Shown: positions 1 to 10,630 of the stretch, piece by piece | Layout of the letters: every line of letters begins with the position of its first letter | Numbering within the stretch: the first letter of the stretch is position 1 | Assembly (NCBI GenBank): GCA_964036315.1 | Contig: OZ038485.1 | Location: 102,102,841-102,166,840 of the forward strand | Reading direction: 5' to 3' | DNA: 64,000 nucleotides | Origin: Acanthosepion esculentum | Taxonomy: Eukaryota > Mollusca > Cephalopoda > Sepiida > Sepiidae | Notes under the pieces: model-generated | The model's database searches: none | Seen by the model: the letters and a program-made list of their open reading frames with translations, nothing else | Told to the model about the DNA's origin: nothing | Made by a program: the position numbers and the translations under genes

Positions 1-129
1 GAGATTAATTTCCTATTAGCTCATTCTCTGAATACTTTTCCACATAGCTATTACTGCCCATCCATTAACCATTAGAATAGTACAACAGACTTCTATATAA
101 TCCATCATTGATCAGCATATATAAATAGT

Positions 130-245
130 CAAGCTAAAACACAGCACACATGGCCTGAAGATTGCACCTAAGTATGAAACACACTGCTGACACTGGATGT
201 TGACCTCCATGTCCACTTATATACACTGCTTATGGAGTAGTGTAA
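130..245 (+). repeat. dispersed repeat K, copy 1
   Basis: A stretch of about 110 bp resembles 43,836-43,960: both contain GGCCTG(A/G)AGATTG, then ATGAAACA, then a block reading like CTG..TGTTGAC.TC.ATGT.CACTT. The CTGAAGA (155-161) and GAAAC (176-180) words recall the hairpins at PLE ends. No coding potential. The family is not recognised by name. Confidence 0.5.
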
Positions 246-2220
246 CTTAGTCTGAAGATCACATTGTGGTGTGATACTGACAGTCACCACACAGTGTGGA
301 TTCTTATGTCCACACTGTCCATATCTAATTCATGAATATAATGGAAAGAAAATGACAATTCAAAATAAGGGAAGAATTGAGAAAAGCTAGGATTGAGAGG
401 AATAGAATGTGATCTGAGAACCACTGCATTATTCCTTAATAGACATGTGTTGTAAATTAACATGCAACAAAACTCAACATTTTGATTGCATGATTGAAGT
501 ATTGTATACATCATAGTTATGTCAGTAAGTACAAACAGGCATATTCAAAGATATCTTTCTTCAAAATAATCTTTGTTTTATTTAACATTTACAAGTTGCA
601 ATACTTGATGGCAATTCAAAGGGTATAGATTGGAATATATTTCATATTAACTCATTCCCTGAATATTTTTCCCACAAGTGTAAGTTGCTAACAAACAGTG
701 ACAGAATCTGATACCAAGCTGAGATTTTTTGTCTTATTAAAATTTCAGCATTTATTTGTAAGTTGGAATTTAAAGAAAACTAGAAGTATAGTGTAGTGCC
801 TTAATAATATCAGCAACAGCCCTAAGAGTATACAAACAGAAAAAATTCTTAAGTAACATTCTTTCGCCTGTTTTTCCTCCTTTCAAAGTGTGTGCCATCA
901 ACTTTTCCCACTGAAGCAAAAAGGGCCATGGATGCTTCATATATAAACACACCTACACAGGCAAATCACACAAAAAGATATCCAGTAACAATTTTTGTTG
1001 TGTATTCAATTTATTTCTAGGAAAAGAAACTCTCAAACTTTCCTTTTGTTATTTTGTTAAATAAATGTTATTTTGCATTGCAAATCAATTGGTCTTTTGT
1101 TCTTTTGTGTATGTACCTTTTCATCAACATTATTTCAAGTAAAATAATCTTGTAGAGACCTTATACTTTAATTATAGCAGTAGCCAACACTAAAATAGAA
1201 ACCAAGTTCAAACAGTTAAAAAGCCAGTGTCTATAATAAAATGTCAACTGAAGGTGAATGTATACAGTTTCTTTTAACATTAAATGTCAGAGAAAATTTC
1301 TTTTAATAAAATCAAATATAATTTATAAATTCAAAAAATCTTGGTGATGAACTTTTAAATGAAGAATTGTATTCAAATCATAAGTAAAAACAAAAATAAT
1401 TTACTTAAACAGGAGGGATATTTTCAGTCTTTGATTTGAAAGTTTTGGTTCATCTTTTGCCATGAAATTTTACAGAGAATCTATATAATACTAAAACTGT
1501 AATCTTCTATGTATTTAGGTTTGTTTTTGAGATACAGCTTAAATGATACATAATACCCTAACCAATTTTGAGTCATGTGCAAAATTTCATTAAAATTAAA
1601 CAAGGGGTTCTTGTGGCTTGGCTGTTTTCCTGTTTTACAGCATTTTTAATAGGAATTTTAGTATTTGTTTTCAATACACATTCTTGTATCAATCTACATA
1701 TATAAATAAACACTTGCATATTATATTCCAACTATTATGCCTATGAAAAATAATAAACATTCATAATTATAATAACATTATTAAATATATTTAAATATAC
1801 ATACCACACCATATATTTATACAATTCACTATATTACATTAGAATAACTTCTTTTCTAAACAAATACCTTGGATGTTTGACAATTACTTGAAAGGTGAAT
1901 AGGCTATATGGGTGAATCATTGTAAAATGTAATCTGTATGGCTGGGAAATAAATGGATGGTAGTTTGCAGTCATTATGTATTTTGAAATGTGAAAAAGGA
2001 ACAAGTATATAGAATAAAAATATAATTATTGTTTTGAAAAAAAATACCTAAAAAAATGAAACTAAGTGCACAAAAAGGAGGCATCCATACTTTATTTCAA
2101 TAAATATGAATCTCCATAAGCAAACGGTTGCTGTTTGTTTTTTGATTGACCTACACCTTTGAAAATTATAATATGGTAAATAGTAAAATTGATATAAATT
2201 GCCACTCTGGGGTTAGTATT
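246..2220. other. AT-rich stretch without recognisable genes
   Basis: About 2 kb of AT-rich sequence with only short ORFs on both strands. I see no splice-flanked coding segment, no tRNA-like box and no element termini. Positions 8-50 and about 631-670 share a weakly similar phrase (taactcattc.ctgaatatttttcc), perhaps an old duplication. Confidence 0.5.
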
Positions 2221-2308
2221 ACTTGAATGGAAAACTTGAATTACAAACTAATATCACACTAAAGATTTTTCCATTCAAGTAATCTTTAGTGTGATATTAG
2301 TTTGTAAT
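2221..2308. repeat. two interleaved perfect inverted repeats
   Basis: Arm a (2221-2234) is the exact reverse complement of a' (2267-2280), 14 bp. Arm b (2240-2267) is the exact reverse complement of b' (2281-2308), 28 bp. The order is a-b-a'-b', so the two hairpins cannot form together except as a pseudoknot. No transposon ends are visible. Local template switching during replication could produce this pattern. Confidence 0.85.
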
Positions 2309-2529
2309 GTCATTCTAAAAAAAGTAATCTTTTTTCCTCCATTTGATCTAAGTGATATTGTATAATGTGAGTAATAATAATTATTGCACTAACTTGTATT
2401 GCAAATACAAATTAAAATATGTGTGATTAATAATAAAATTGATAATATTGTTATCTCATCATTTTGTATCATTAACTGCTTTTAAAAGGATTCCGATGGA
2501 TTTATGTATGGTCTAATAGGAGCTAAAAA

Positions 2530-2760
2530 GACACATACTTTAAATGAAAAAGAGATAGTTGCAATTTCTGGGACACATAATGAGGAAAGAGAATTTAACA
2601 CTCACAGGATATATTGAAGGCAAGTGGAAACACAAGTAACCTACCTCATGTGTTTGTGTGTATAGATGGCAGGACTGGGAGTGTTAGTAAAGGGACAAGC
2701 ATCACTAAGTGTTATAAAGGATATGAAGTTGTGGAGAGTCTTAATAACCACACATATTTA
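2530..2760 (+). pseudogene. LINE-A 3' end fragment
   Basis: Broken frames encode the conserved C-terminus of the window's commonest LINE: a match to 'LEFLGHIMRKE', then 'LTLTGYIEGK', and later a 'VVESLNNH' stretch where other copies have 'LWRAMIAHVLKG'. Frameshifts and stops show it is dead. It ends where a tRNA-derived SINE begins. Confidence 0.75.
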
Positions 2761-2900
2761 TGGGGAGGTGGCCAAATTATTAGAATGTTTTTTTCTGGTC
2801 ATGAGATCTGGATTCAAATCTCACCATGGTTGACTTGTCAGGAAGGTGATATCTTGATAGTATCAGTCTGGTGAGGCAATCTCAGCATGTGGGCACTTCT
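2761..2900 (+). mobile_element. tRNA-derived SINE, partial copy
   Basis: Resembles the better copy at 10,174-10,612. Shared parts are a tRNA-like head with a B-box-like GGATTCAAATCTC and the body words GTCAGGAAGGTGA and ATCTTGAT.GTATCAG. The 3' half seen at 10.4-10.6 kb is absent, so this copy is truncated. Confidence 0.65.
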
Positions 2901-3507
2901 TGAATTATTAACCCTTTGAGTATGTAATGTATGGCTGCTGTGTGTTATCAAAATTACCCTTAACATTTAAATAAAATATAGCTGTTAATATGAACAATGT
3001 TATTGCTTTTCTCTATTAATTTGTTCTGTGACACGAGCAGTTCTGAATGAATAAAATTTATACAAAAGCGTGTTTGAGCATAAAAACCAAGTTTTTCAGC
3101 TTGTTTCCTTTCTACTTGTAAAATCTACAATATCATTTTCAAACAGTTTTCTTTTTGTTTCATTTTCTATCATAATATAGCAAATGTAGGGGATGCCAAA
3201 TCAGTACATATATTCTCTTATGCATTCCTTGCCTTTATAGTGTCAAAACAGCAAATATTTCATTTAAAGTCTTTATAATAAAATCAATGTATTTTCTATC
3301 TAGATATCGTGCTCTGAAAGGAACATACATGCTACTTCTGATGAAACTTAATTATACTTACAATCGATACCATTGAATAAACATGTGAGGAAGGCTTGAG
3401 AAAATTGTAACAAGAATTGATTTTTTATGGCTTATCAACCCTTTGTAAGTTATTTAAAGCCAAAACATATTTTGAATTGTAAAAATAATTCTTTTGTCAA
3501 TAATCAT

Positions 3508-3936
3508 TGCATTCTCGAGAAAGGCTGGCATCCTGTTCCCATCCCTTCACCGTTGAAACTGTTAGATGTAGACGTTTCTTTTACTCCAATAGCTTCATGT
3601 CTCGCACATCTCGCCTGTGGAACTCCCTTCCTTATTCCTGTTGCCCTGACAAATACAATCTCCAACTATTTAAGTGTAATGTCAATCGACATCTCCGGTT
3701 GCCTTGATCTATCCACTTCCCTTCTCCACATCCTTTCACCTTTCATTCCTATCTGCTCTCACTCCAAATCTTCTGTAACCCCCCTGCCTTGATCGATCCA
3801 CTATCTTTCTCCACATCCTCTCCTTTACCACTCCTATCTGCTTTTCCTCCAAACCTTCTGTAACCCCTTGCATGCTAGTGGCTTCCAGCCTTACTTGGGG
3901 TGATAAGCTTAAAAAAACAAAAGAACAAAAAAAAAA
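3508..3936 (+). pseudogene. LINE-B 3' end with poly(A) tail
   Basis: 5'-truncated non-LTR retrotransposon. The remaining C-terminus (3507-3707) shows 'SHPFTVETVRCRR', 'SRLWNSLP' and 'DKYNLQLFKCNVNRHL', then a stop. A 3' UTR of about 200 bp follows, containing the family signature CTTACTTGGGGTGATAAGC, then an A-rich tail (3909-3936). In Jockey/CR1-like LINEs this C-terminal segment lies beyond the reverse transcriptase; I have not resolved the clade. The closest relatives in the window are at 53,399-53,868 and 34,104-34,925. Confidence 0.8.
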
Positions 3937-4019
3937 CAATAATTTTTTCCAGTTACAAGTTCTACTATTTATCTCAAAGCTTAGGAGAGGTGATGGATGG
4001 TATTTGCAAGTAAATTGTT

Positions 4020-4440
4020 GTAGCATACCTACGGATGGGTATGTCCCCATTCACATAAATACAGTAGTAAATACTGTATGTTGGTCTGCAGTTGGATATT
4101 CATCTTCAGCTGGGCTGGTCAAACTCTCTGCCGAGAGGAAAGAAGAGCCTCAGATGAGGCTATATCGAAGGGCAGAGTCTCGGCTTGGGAAACAGCTACC
4201 TGACCCCGTTTTATACAGGGTCTATGGGGAATTTTTGGCCAGGCCTATGGGCTTGGATACCCAACATTAAACTCGACCTTGTGCCACATCTGACTGCATG
4301 GGGTGGTTGGTAGATATTCTGCACTTGGAGATTCATTGTGGAATTCACTTGACTCACTTCTAGCAGTTGACTACTTCTTCTATGCGCTGCTGGTGAATCT
4401 TGTATGTGTTGTTCTTGTCCTAAGTATTATCGTTCATTAC
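4020..4440 (+). other. unrecognised, relatively GC-rich segment with short ORF
   Basis: A frame open from 3872 to 4270 runs through LINE-B tail sequence into this less AT-rich segment; its last 60 or so codons include 'RLYRRAESRLGKQLPDPV'. Base composition differs from the surroundings, suggesting an element fragment. I do not recognise the protein and see no start context, splice sites or repeat termini. Confidence 0.25.
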
Positions 4441-4529
4441 CAACCTTCATGTGATTATTCCATTCAGTAACCTTCTCTATGTTACAACATAAGTGAATGT
4501 AACAAGCCAGACTGGAATTCGAACTGGAA

Positions 4530-4852
4530 CAAGGAAACTGATAATTGTAATCAGAAAGTTACTTGAAATTTCTAGGACACATGATGAAAGAGGGCTTAGA
4601 GAATTTAACATTTACATGACATTGAAAAGCGGGAAGAAACAGTGAGTAACCTCAGTATCTGTCTATATTTCTGAATAATGTAATAGTCTGAATAATGTAA
4701 ATAGTGAGTAACCTATTTAATAAGTTTATGAAACTGGATAATAGAACAAAAGAGGATGATAAAGTGTCTAGTTGTTTAGAATAACAAAAAAAAAGGAAGT
4801 TGTGGAGATATATGATTGCCTGCATATTGAGGGAACATGGCAGATAAAAAAA
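4530..4852 (+). pseudogene. LINE-A 3' end fragment, interrupted
   Basis: Frames give a degenerate 'RKLLEFLGHMMKEGLENLTFT' equivalent at 4550-4650 and 'EVVEIYDCLHIEGTWQI' at 4795-4855, the final residues of LINE-A. A 50-bp PLE-derived insert with a 12-bp target duplication lies at 4653-4702. The copy is dead. Confidence 0.65.
4641..4714. mobile_element. 50-bp micro-insertion of paired PLE ends with 12-bp TSD
   Basis: AGTGAGTAACCT occurs at 4641-4652 and exactly again at 4703-4714. The 50 bp between them begin with CAGTATCTGTCTATATTTCT, the outermost sequence of PLE ends in minus orientation, and finish with AATAATGTAAAT, the same region in plus orientation. It is thus two PLE tips joined head to head, inserted into a LINE-A fragment. 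Confidence 0.75.
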
Positions 4853-5204
4853 AATTGGTAAGGCCTTTACTACAGAATTAAAATCAAACAGCACAAATTC
4901 AGAAACTGTTTGCTTGTTTCAAACTAGGTTGGGATACTTGAAGGTGTCTAGTGGAGAATCAGCTTTAAAAATATCGAGCAGTGATTTGGCGATGTTTGCT
5001 TAAAACAGAGATTTTATTATAAAACACCATTTAACTTCTTGGTCATTGATTTTTTTTTTTATGACCTGTCAAGTTTTGCGGGGTTTTGTTTTGAATTCTG
5101 CATAACGGCACCCTGTGAGAATAAAACTCAATTGGTAGTAATAGTCAACAGACTAGCCTTGTTGACCATTACTCAATTTAATTACTTGTTCAACACTAAT
5201 TTAA

Positions 5205-5600
5205 TAAGTCTATTTTACAGCGAGGCAATCCTGAGAGAACTAGAAGTCTGGTAAGGGTTCAGTATTAGACACAATCTTAGCAACATAAGTTATGCAGATG
5301 ACACAGTATTGACAGCAGATGTGGAAAGGAAACTGAAGGAACTCCTAGACAATGTAGTAAAAGAAAGTGAAGAGAAAAGACTAACAAATAATTATAAGAT
5401 AGAATATATGATTGTAAGTAAGAGAAATGGTCTAAAATGTGAACGACTAATTGGAGATACCAGAATCAAGCAAGTACCAAAAATTTAGATGTTTTACATT
5501 TAACAGAATGGAAAATGTAACGGTGAAATCTGAAGTTACATTAGAATAGCAAAAGATGCCTTCAAAAAGCTAAGCAAAGCATTAAGAAAAAAGAATATTT
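5205..5600 (+). pseudogene. LINE-A reverse transcriptase fragment (YADD box)
   Basis: Translating in joined frames gives 'LFYSEAILRELEV', then 'SYADDTVLTADVERKLKELL' (RT catalytic YADD at about 5290-5301), then 'MIVSKRNGLKCE', 'IKQVPK' and 'IAKDAFKKLSKALR'. Internal stops (for example just after 'LEV') and missing flanks show a decayed fragment. RT copies RNA into DNA during target-primed retrotransposition. Confidence 0.85.
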
Positions 5601-6080
5601 TTGTTGATTTCAGTCTTACTAGGGAGTTACTGCAAAACACTGGCTCTACCCTTTTATAGGTCGAAGTCCACAAATGCATGCTGGGATATTGTTCTAAGCC
5701 AATAAAATAGGCTGGTTGGCAATTTGACACGACTCAGTCCAGATCTGCCTTGTTGAGAAGATAGATGACTGCATTCGCTTGTCTGACCTTGCCTTTATGT
5801 GTAGATGCCGATTCATAGCCTTCTTACCTGTGAATTTGCTTTGCATATATTGCTTGCTTGATATTATTTCATTTTTTGCCCTTTTTCTTTTTATTGCAAA
5901 CTTTGTCAATTCTGTTTATTGGACTGTTCTGTTATTTCTTTTTGCATTTGACCATGGCTACTAACTCATCAATTTTGTTAAAAACAAAGAAAAGTCCTGA
6001 ACATAATATTGTAATATTGGTCCTCCTACATTGTTGTGTATAATCTCCTCATGAATGGAAAAACTTGAGGCAACAGAAAT
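5601..6080. other. intervening sequence, unassigned
   Basis: Follows the LINE-A fragment abruptly. It contains a TATA-like CCCTTTTATAGGTC (about 5648) and three short overlapping ORFs, none recognisable. It could be part of an LTR, but I find no matching ends or partner copy in the window. Confidence 0.3.
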
Positions 6081-6085
6081 ATTGT

Positions 6086-6405
6086 TGTTATATAGGAATA
6101 AAGTGTCACTGCTGACACTTGAGTTTGAACATAGATGACCAGTGAGCAAACACAGGCGATCCCATTATTATGAATTAAGTGGATCACATGACCATGGGGA
6201 AACACATAAGTAGGAAGTCACATGACATCTAAATGATCACCATTTTCAGTCTATCCTCTATACTATACGGATCAAAATTTCTAGTCTATCCTCTATTACT
6301 ATACAGATTACTATTCTCTTCTCACACAGATTACTATTCAGATCAGTATATGGATTACTATTTGAGCGAGTATTATCGAGCAAGTACTATTAGTGTGAGT
6401 GATAA
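6086..6405 (+). repeat. LTR-C family repeat, copy 1 (3' truncated)
   Basis: Starts TGTTATATAGGAATAAAGTG and matches 16,416-16,864 closely through GACACTTGAGTTTGAACATAG, CACAGGCGATCCCATTATT and GAGTATTATCGAGCAAGTAC. It lacks the last ~120 bp that end in CATCACAAAA in the other copies. A solo LTR or a short non-autonomous element is likely. Confidence 0.7.
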
Positions 6406-6906
6406 TACCATGGACTGTCATACTAGCAAAGATATTTAACTACATCAATATTTTTCATGCAATTGCATTTTTTCTTTCTTTAGCAAAAAATTGATTCCTA
6501 TATTATGTACATTAAATTTATAAAAAAAAAAATAAATATATTTCTCAAAAATGCTGGGTGAAAAACTATTGATTCTGTAATGAATTAATGGAAATAACAC
6601 AGTTCATGAAATTGAACTGGTGACGGGCTAATATATATTGAAATTCAACAAATGACTATGTTAAATGTCTTTCGTTCTCACTCCAAATTGCCAGTCTAAA
6701 CTAGAAAAAAATCCTCAAAAGATCTATAATGACAACAGTTTACATAGTCGCATGTGAACAACTTAATTTGTATTTTCTATTGATGCATTTTCTATGGTTG
6801 CTAAGCACCTGAAATGGCTTTGTTAAAAATACAGCCTTTATTTCCCACTTGCTTAAATAGAGCTGTTTGCTAGAAATGCTACCAACAAGATGATATTTGC
6901 AATGGC

Positions 6907-6947
<41 letters not shown>

Positions 6948-7570
6948 CTTTTGCCAGTTACTCATTTACTGTTGTCAAACCTAAAATGGCACTGTTAAAA
7001 ATACACTTTCAACTTGTCATTATTTCTTGTACTGGGGCCAATCTCACTTGATTGGTAGTTGAACCCCATTTGGTGAAATGGTCACTATGGAAATAATAAG
7101 TCACTATATTAATAGTGGCAACAGTGAGAGCAAATTGCAAACATAATCATGAATGAATTGCCATAGATTCCATTGCTTCACAAGCCTTTCACTAAATTGA
7201 TCTTCCATTTTGCAAGACATGTTCAGTATGATATTGACAGTTCTGAACAATGAAACATTTGCATTGATTTTTGTCCCTGAACTCTTGCATGATCTTACAG
7301 CGTTGCAGTGTATCTCTTCTGCGCAATGATTTCCGGAGAGAGTTCAATTTAATTATCTTGGATGTGTGATCCATCCTTTACATGCTCAGACAGTTACTTT
7401 CACAACCAACTTGGAAATATGTTAATTCCAAAAATTAATTCGATTGGTATTAGTAGCAGCTTTACTGTTCAGTTATTGGTGTAATAATTACGTTTCTTTA
7501 TTTATTTGATTTCAGAAATTTAATTTGTAAGCTGGGTGAAATTTAGAAAATAATTACAAAAAAAAAAATT
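6406..7570. other. AT-rich stretch with one TA microsatellite
   Basis: No supported gene. A (TA)n tract sits at about 6913-6944. The phrase AAATGGC.(C/T)TGTTAAAAATACA occurs near 6810 and 6982, possibly a diverged local duplication. Confidence 0.5.
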
Positions 7571-7576
7571 CTAAAC

Positions 7577-7795
7577 ATGCTTCAGTATCTGTCTATATTT
7601 CTGAGATGAGGTATTATGTACACTATTTACATTATTCGGACTATTGTCTTCATCTTTGTTGCCATATTTATCATAACGTTTCGGCCATTGTACACTCCGG
7701 CCTTCGTCAGGTGGTTGGAATGTTGAACTGAAAACTTTATTTTGCTCTCTGGATGTGGAACTAGAACAGTCTACCCCTTTGTCTTTTAATGGAAC
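7577..7795 (-). mobile_element. PLE end with hammerhead-like hairpin (minus)
   Basis: On the minus strand this carries the terminal unit shared with 46,225-46,395: ATTCCAACCAC, then the core word CTGACGA (the best fit in the window to CUGANGA), a GC-rich stem-loop, GAAACGTT, and the tail ending in AGACAGATACTGAAGC. The hairpin spans 7676-7710. Compared with other copies, the roughly 20-bp block carrying CTGTTCTAGTTCCAC lies in the opposite orientation, a micro-inversion. Confidence 0.8.
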
Positions 7796-7874
7796 ATTAA
7801 AAACAGACATTTTAAAAGATTATGTGCAATAATATATAATTTTATATATCAAGAATCAAGAAACAGTATTGAGA

Positions 7875-8143
7875 AAATAGTATGACAAGTTGTAAAAAGT
7901 TTCTTTGACACATTTCATCCATTAGGATTTTATCAGACTGTTTTTTGTTGATGTAGCCATATCTACATGTGCACAAAATGAGAGATGCTGGTAGTTTAAA
8001 AATTTTGAATATTTTTTACAAAAATATTCTTTCAAAAATATTTCTTGGATTTTGTGCACACATGTAGCCGTGGCAACATCAACAAAGCCCAGTCAGATGT
8101 AATGCATCACAAAAACTTTTTTCCAATTTATCATACTATTTTC
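7875..8143. mobile_element. fold-back element / MITE with ~105-bp inverted arms
   Basis: The left arm runs from AAAATAGTATGACAAG through GTTGATGTAGCC to CATGTGCACAAAAT (about 7980). The right arm is its imperfect reverse complement, from ATTTTGTGCACACATG to CATACTATTTT at 8143. A ~65-bp AT-rich centre separates them. No transposase remains and the flanks show no clear target duplication. Confidence 0.75.
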
Positions 8144-8309
8144 CTGTCTCTCTCTCATATATAAACAAACAACCCCTGTCAGTAGGGTTCTGCAAACCAA
8201 AGTTCCTCATGCCAACAAAGGTTTGTCTTACCTACTCATGAAATCTGCTCCTATGCACACAATATCACCAAAACTGGTACGACTGCTGCTTGCATTTGCT
8301 TTTCAGTTC

Positions 8310-8890
8310 TTAAATCCCACCAACATATTCTAGGCTTTCAAGTTAGTCAGAAGTATTCACAAGTGCTGCTATTCAAATGGGACAATAGTACCACCAGTGA
8401 TAATCAGTCATGGTTTTCCCAAGTGGCCAATTTAGTTAGTAAGACCCACTCAGGCCCAAAGGTATGAACTAGTGAATAACTGCCACACCAGACAAACTTT
8501 GTCCAAAGTCTCTTGCTCTTTTAATTTTTCTTCTACAACAACCTTACCATTCAGCTGTGATATCTGAATTTTTCAGTCGTAAGCAGTGCTGACACTATAA
8601 TAATTTTACTCTTGAAATTGCTAAATGTAAACCATAACATCAATGCTAACAGTTCCTTCTCTCACACTTCTCGCTTGTAGAACTCTCTTCTGGCTTCTTT
8701 GCTCTCCTGTCAACTATGATTATGTCAACTTCCATATATACTTCAAGACCTGCAAATTAGTCAGCAGAACTACTGTTGTTAAACTGCATCAATAGTGCCA
8801 CCTGTGTTAATCGGTTATGACTTCCCAAGAGAACACAACCCATCTGGTGGTAAGCCCCACTCAGACCCAGGAGAATGAACTAGGAGGGGA
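8310..8890 (+). repeat. diverged duplication with LINE-B-like coding trace
   Basis: Two diverged copies (about 8340-8480 and 8748-8890) share AAG.TAGTCAG.A, TAGT.CCACC(A/T)GTG and CCCACTCAG.CCCA. Upstream of the second, 8655-8690 translates to 'SHTSRL*NSLL', resembling the LINE-B C-terminus. Probably two old 3' ends of a LINE-B relative. Confidence 0.45.
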
Positions 8891-9164
8891 AAAACAATTT
8901 TGGGTTGTTAGTTTGTTACTCTTCTACAAACTGTCTTCTTACAATTAATGGTAATTTTTTTTTTTTTTAGTTTATGACATTTCCTTCTGAATCTGTCTGT
9001 GTGGAATAAGTTGTAAAAGACATGTTTGCCAATAATAAATTGTAGTAGGTCTTCTAGTTCTTTTAGAATAATCTCATTGTACAAGTTAAATACATTCTGC
9101 GAGAAAAATGCATAATTTTACTCTTTCCTATTTTTGCATATTCACTCAGCTCTTCCTCTAACTA

Positions 9165-9333
9165 CAGTGTAACCCGGATATAAGAGAGTTGTCGGGACCG
9201 GAGAAGAAGTCTCTTATATCCGGGTTTGGTCTATTTTGTTTAGGTAAGTATGGCTCTAATTTGGGACCAGAGAAAATCTGTCTTATATCCGGGTTTCTCT
9301 TATATCTGGGTCTCTTATATCCGGGTTACACTG
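9165..9333. mobile_element. pogo/Tc1-type MITE, perfect 23-bp TIRs, TA TSD
   Basis: Starts CAGTGTAACCCGGATATAAG and ends with the exact reverse complement (23 bp). TA flanks both sides (9163-9164, 9334-9335). At 169 bp it has no coding capacity. The TIR-like module CTTATATCCGGGTTT also occurs internally near 9214 and 9282. Tc1/mariner-superfamily elements duplicate TA on insertion, so this is a non-autonomous member; the 'pogo' assignment rests on the CAGT start. Confidence 0.9.
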
Positions 9334-9339
9334 TACATA

Positions 9340-10155
9340 CATATAGCTGTTTATTCTAAGTAGAAGTGACATTATTTCCATTTTTCCATAGAGATCAAGT
9401 TTTCCTAATTTTAGCAGAAATGAACTGTAGATGGAGCAGCCAGCTGCTACTGATAACAGTACCCACTCCAGTCGGTCAAAAAAATGACATTTAGTGTGTT
9501 GTCTGTGTAGAAAGACACCACATTGCTGTCCTGCTAGAACAGGGCTGGTGCAAACCCCATAATATCTGGTTATGAAGACAGAAAGTGTCAACCAGCTTCC
9601 CCATGATAGTTGGGATGGTGAACTTAGCTATGAAAATAATTCATTTGCTAGCAAACCACTAAAGTTTTATGCTCTATAAAAGAAAGCACATTTTCTGGGA
9701 AGAGCTTGGCAGCATGCTGTGTTAACCATATAAAGGGACTGCAGTGTGTTGCCCAGTTTTGTTTGAAATCATTTGCCCATGTTTATGTTTTCAGTGTCTT
9801 GGTTGTGTTCGTCTTATATGTGTGGCGTTCCCATCTGGAAGTCTTATTCATGTCATGATCCAGTGCTTGATTCCAGTGCTGCTGATATTTTCTGGCTATC
9901 TTTGTTGTCAGATATCCAATCAATAAGAAAAAAAAATCTACACTAATGTTTCAGGTTCTTTACATCATACTTTACTGAATGCCTTTGTGTCATCTATGAA
10001 ACTTGGCTATAGAGATTTTCTGCACTTGTATTGCTTGCTATGCAAGTTTTCTGGCTATAAAAATTGCATTTCTTGCTCCAGTGTCCCAAACAAAATCACA
10101 TTCTTACTTTATTTCTGGTTCAATTCTGATACTAGCTGTATTCAATAGAATCTTA
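9340..10155. other. no recognisable gene or element
   Basis: Several short ORFs rich in Cys, Leu and Phe on both strands, none with splice context or known motifs. I see nothing I can name here. Confidence 0.4.
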
Positions 10156-10630
10156 ATTACTTTAGTTATATGGGCACATGGCTGAGTTGGTTAGAACCTT
10201 CACTTTCTAACCATGAGACCTTGATTTGAATATCACTATGGTTCATTTGTCAGGAAGGTGACATCTTGATGTTATCAGCCTGGGGAGGTGATTCCAGCAT
10301 GCAGCACCTTTGGTCCAATCCTTGCGAGTGAAATTGGGTAGACAGAACTATTTGGCAGCTGTCTATGGTTGTGCTAGCATGAAGTAACAAGTCATCATGA
10401 TTAAGAGTTTTAATGTACTGACCTTGATCACTCCAGATAATGTGCTCTCTCCCAGAAACTGTAACTAAGGTCTGCTCAGCATAATTGCAGTATAAACCAC
10501 AGGTGAACTCCGTGGGTGTTGAACAAACACAAATGTACCTGAGTACGTATCAGCAACACGGATAGGCTACCTGCCCTAGTAGATAGGCATGCTCGGATAC
10601 AAGTGGCCAGCCATTACTTTAGTTATGTGG
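10156..10630 (+). mobile_element. tRNA-derived SINE with 18-bp target duplication
   Basis: ATTACTTTAGTTATATGG (10156-10173) recurs as ATTACTTTAGTTATGTGG (10613-10630), 17 of 18 identical. The insert (10174-10612) opens with a tRNA-like region: A-box-like TGGCTGAGTTGGTTAGAAC and B-box-like TTGATTTGAATATCAC. The body includes GTCAGGAAGGTGACATCTTG and ends near CAAGTGGCCAGCC. Pol III transcription from internal boxes and LINE-borrowed mobilisation are known for such SINEs; the partner LINE is not evident because there is no shared 3' tail. Confidence 0.85.
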
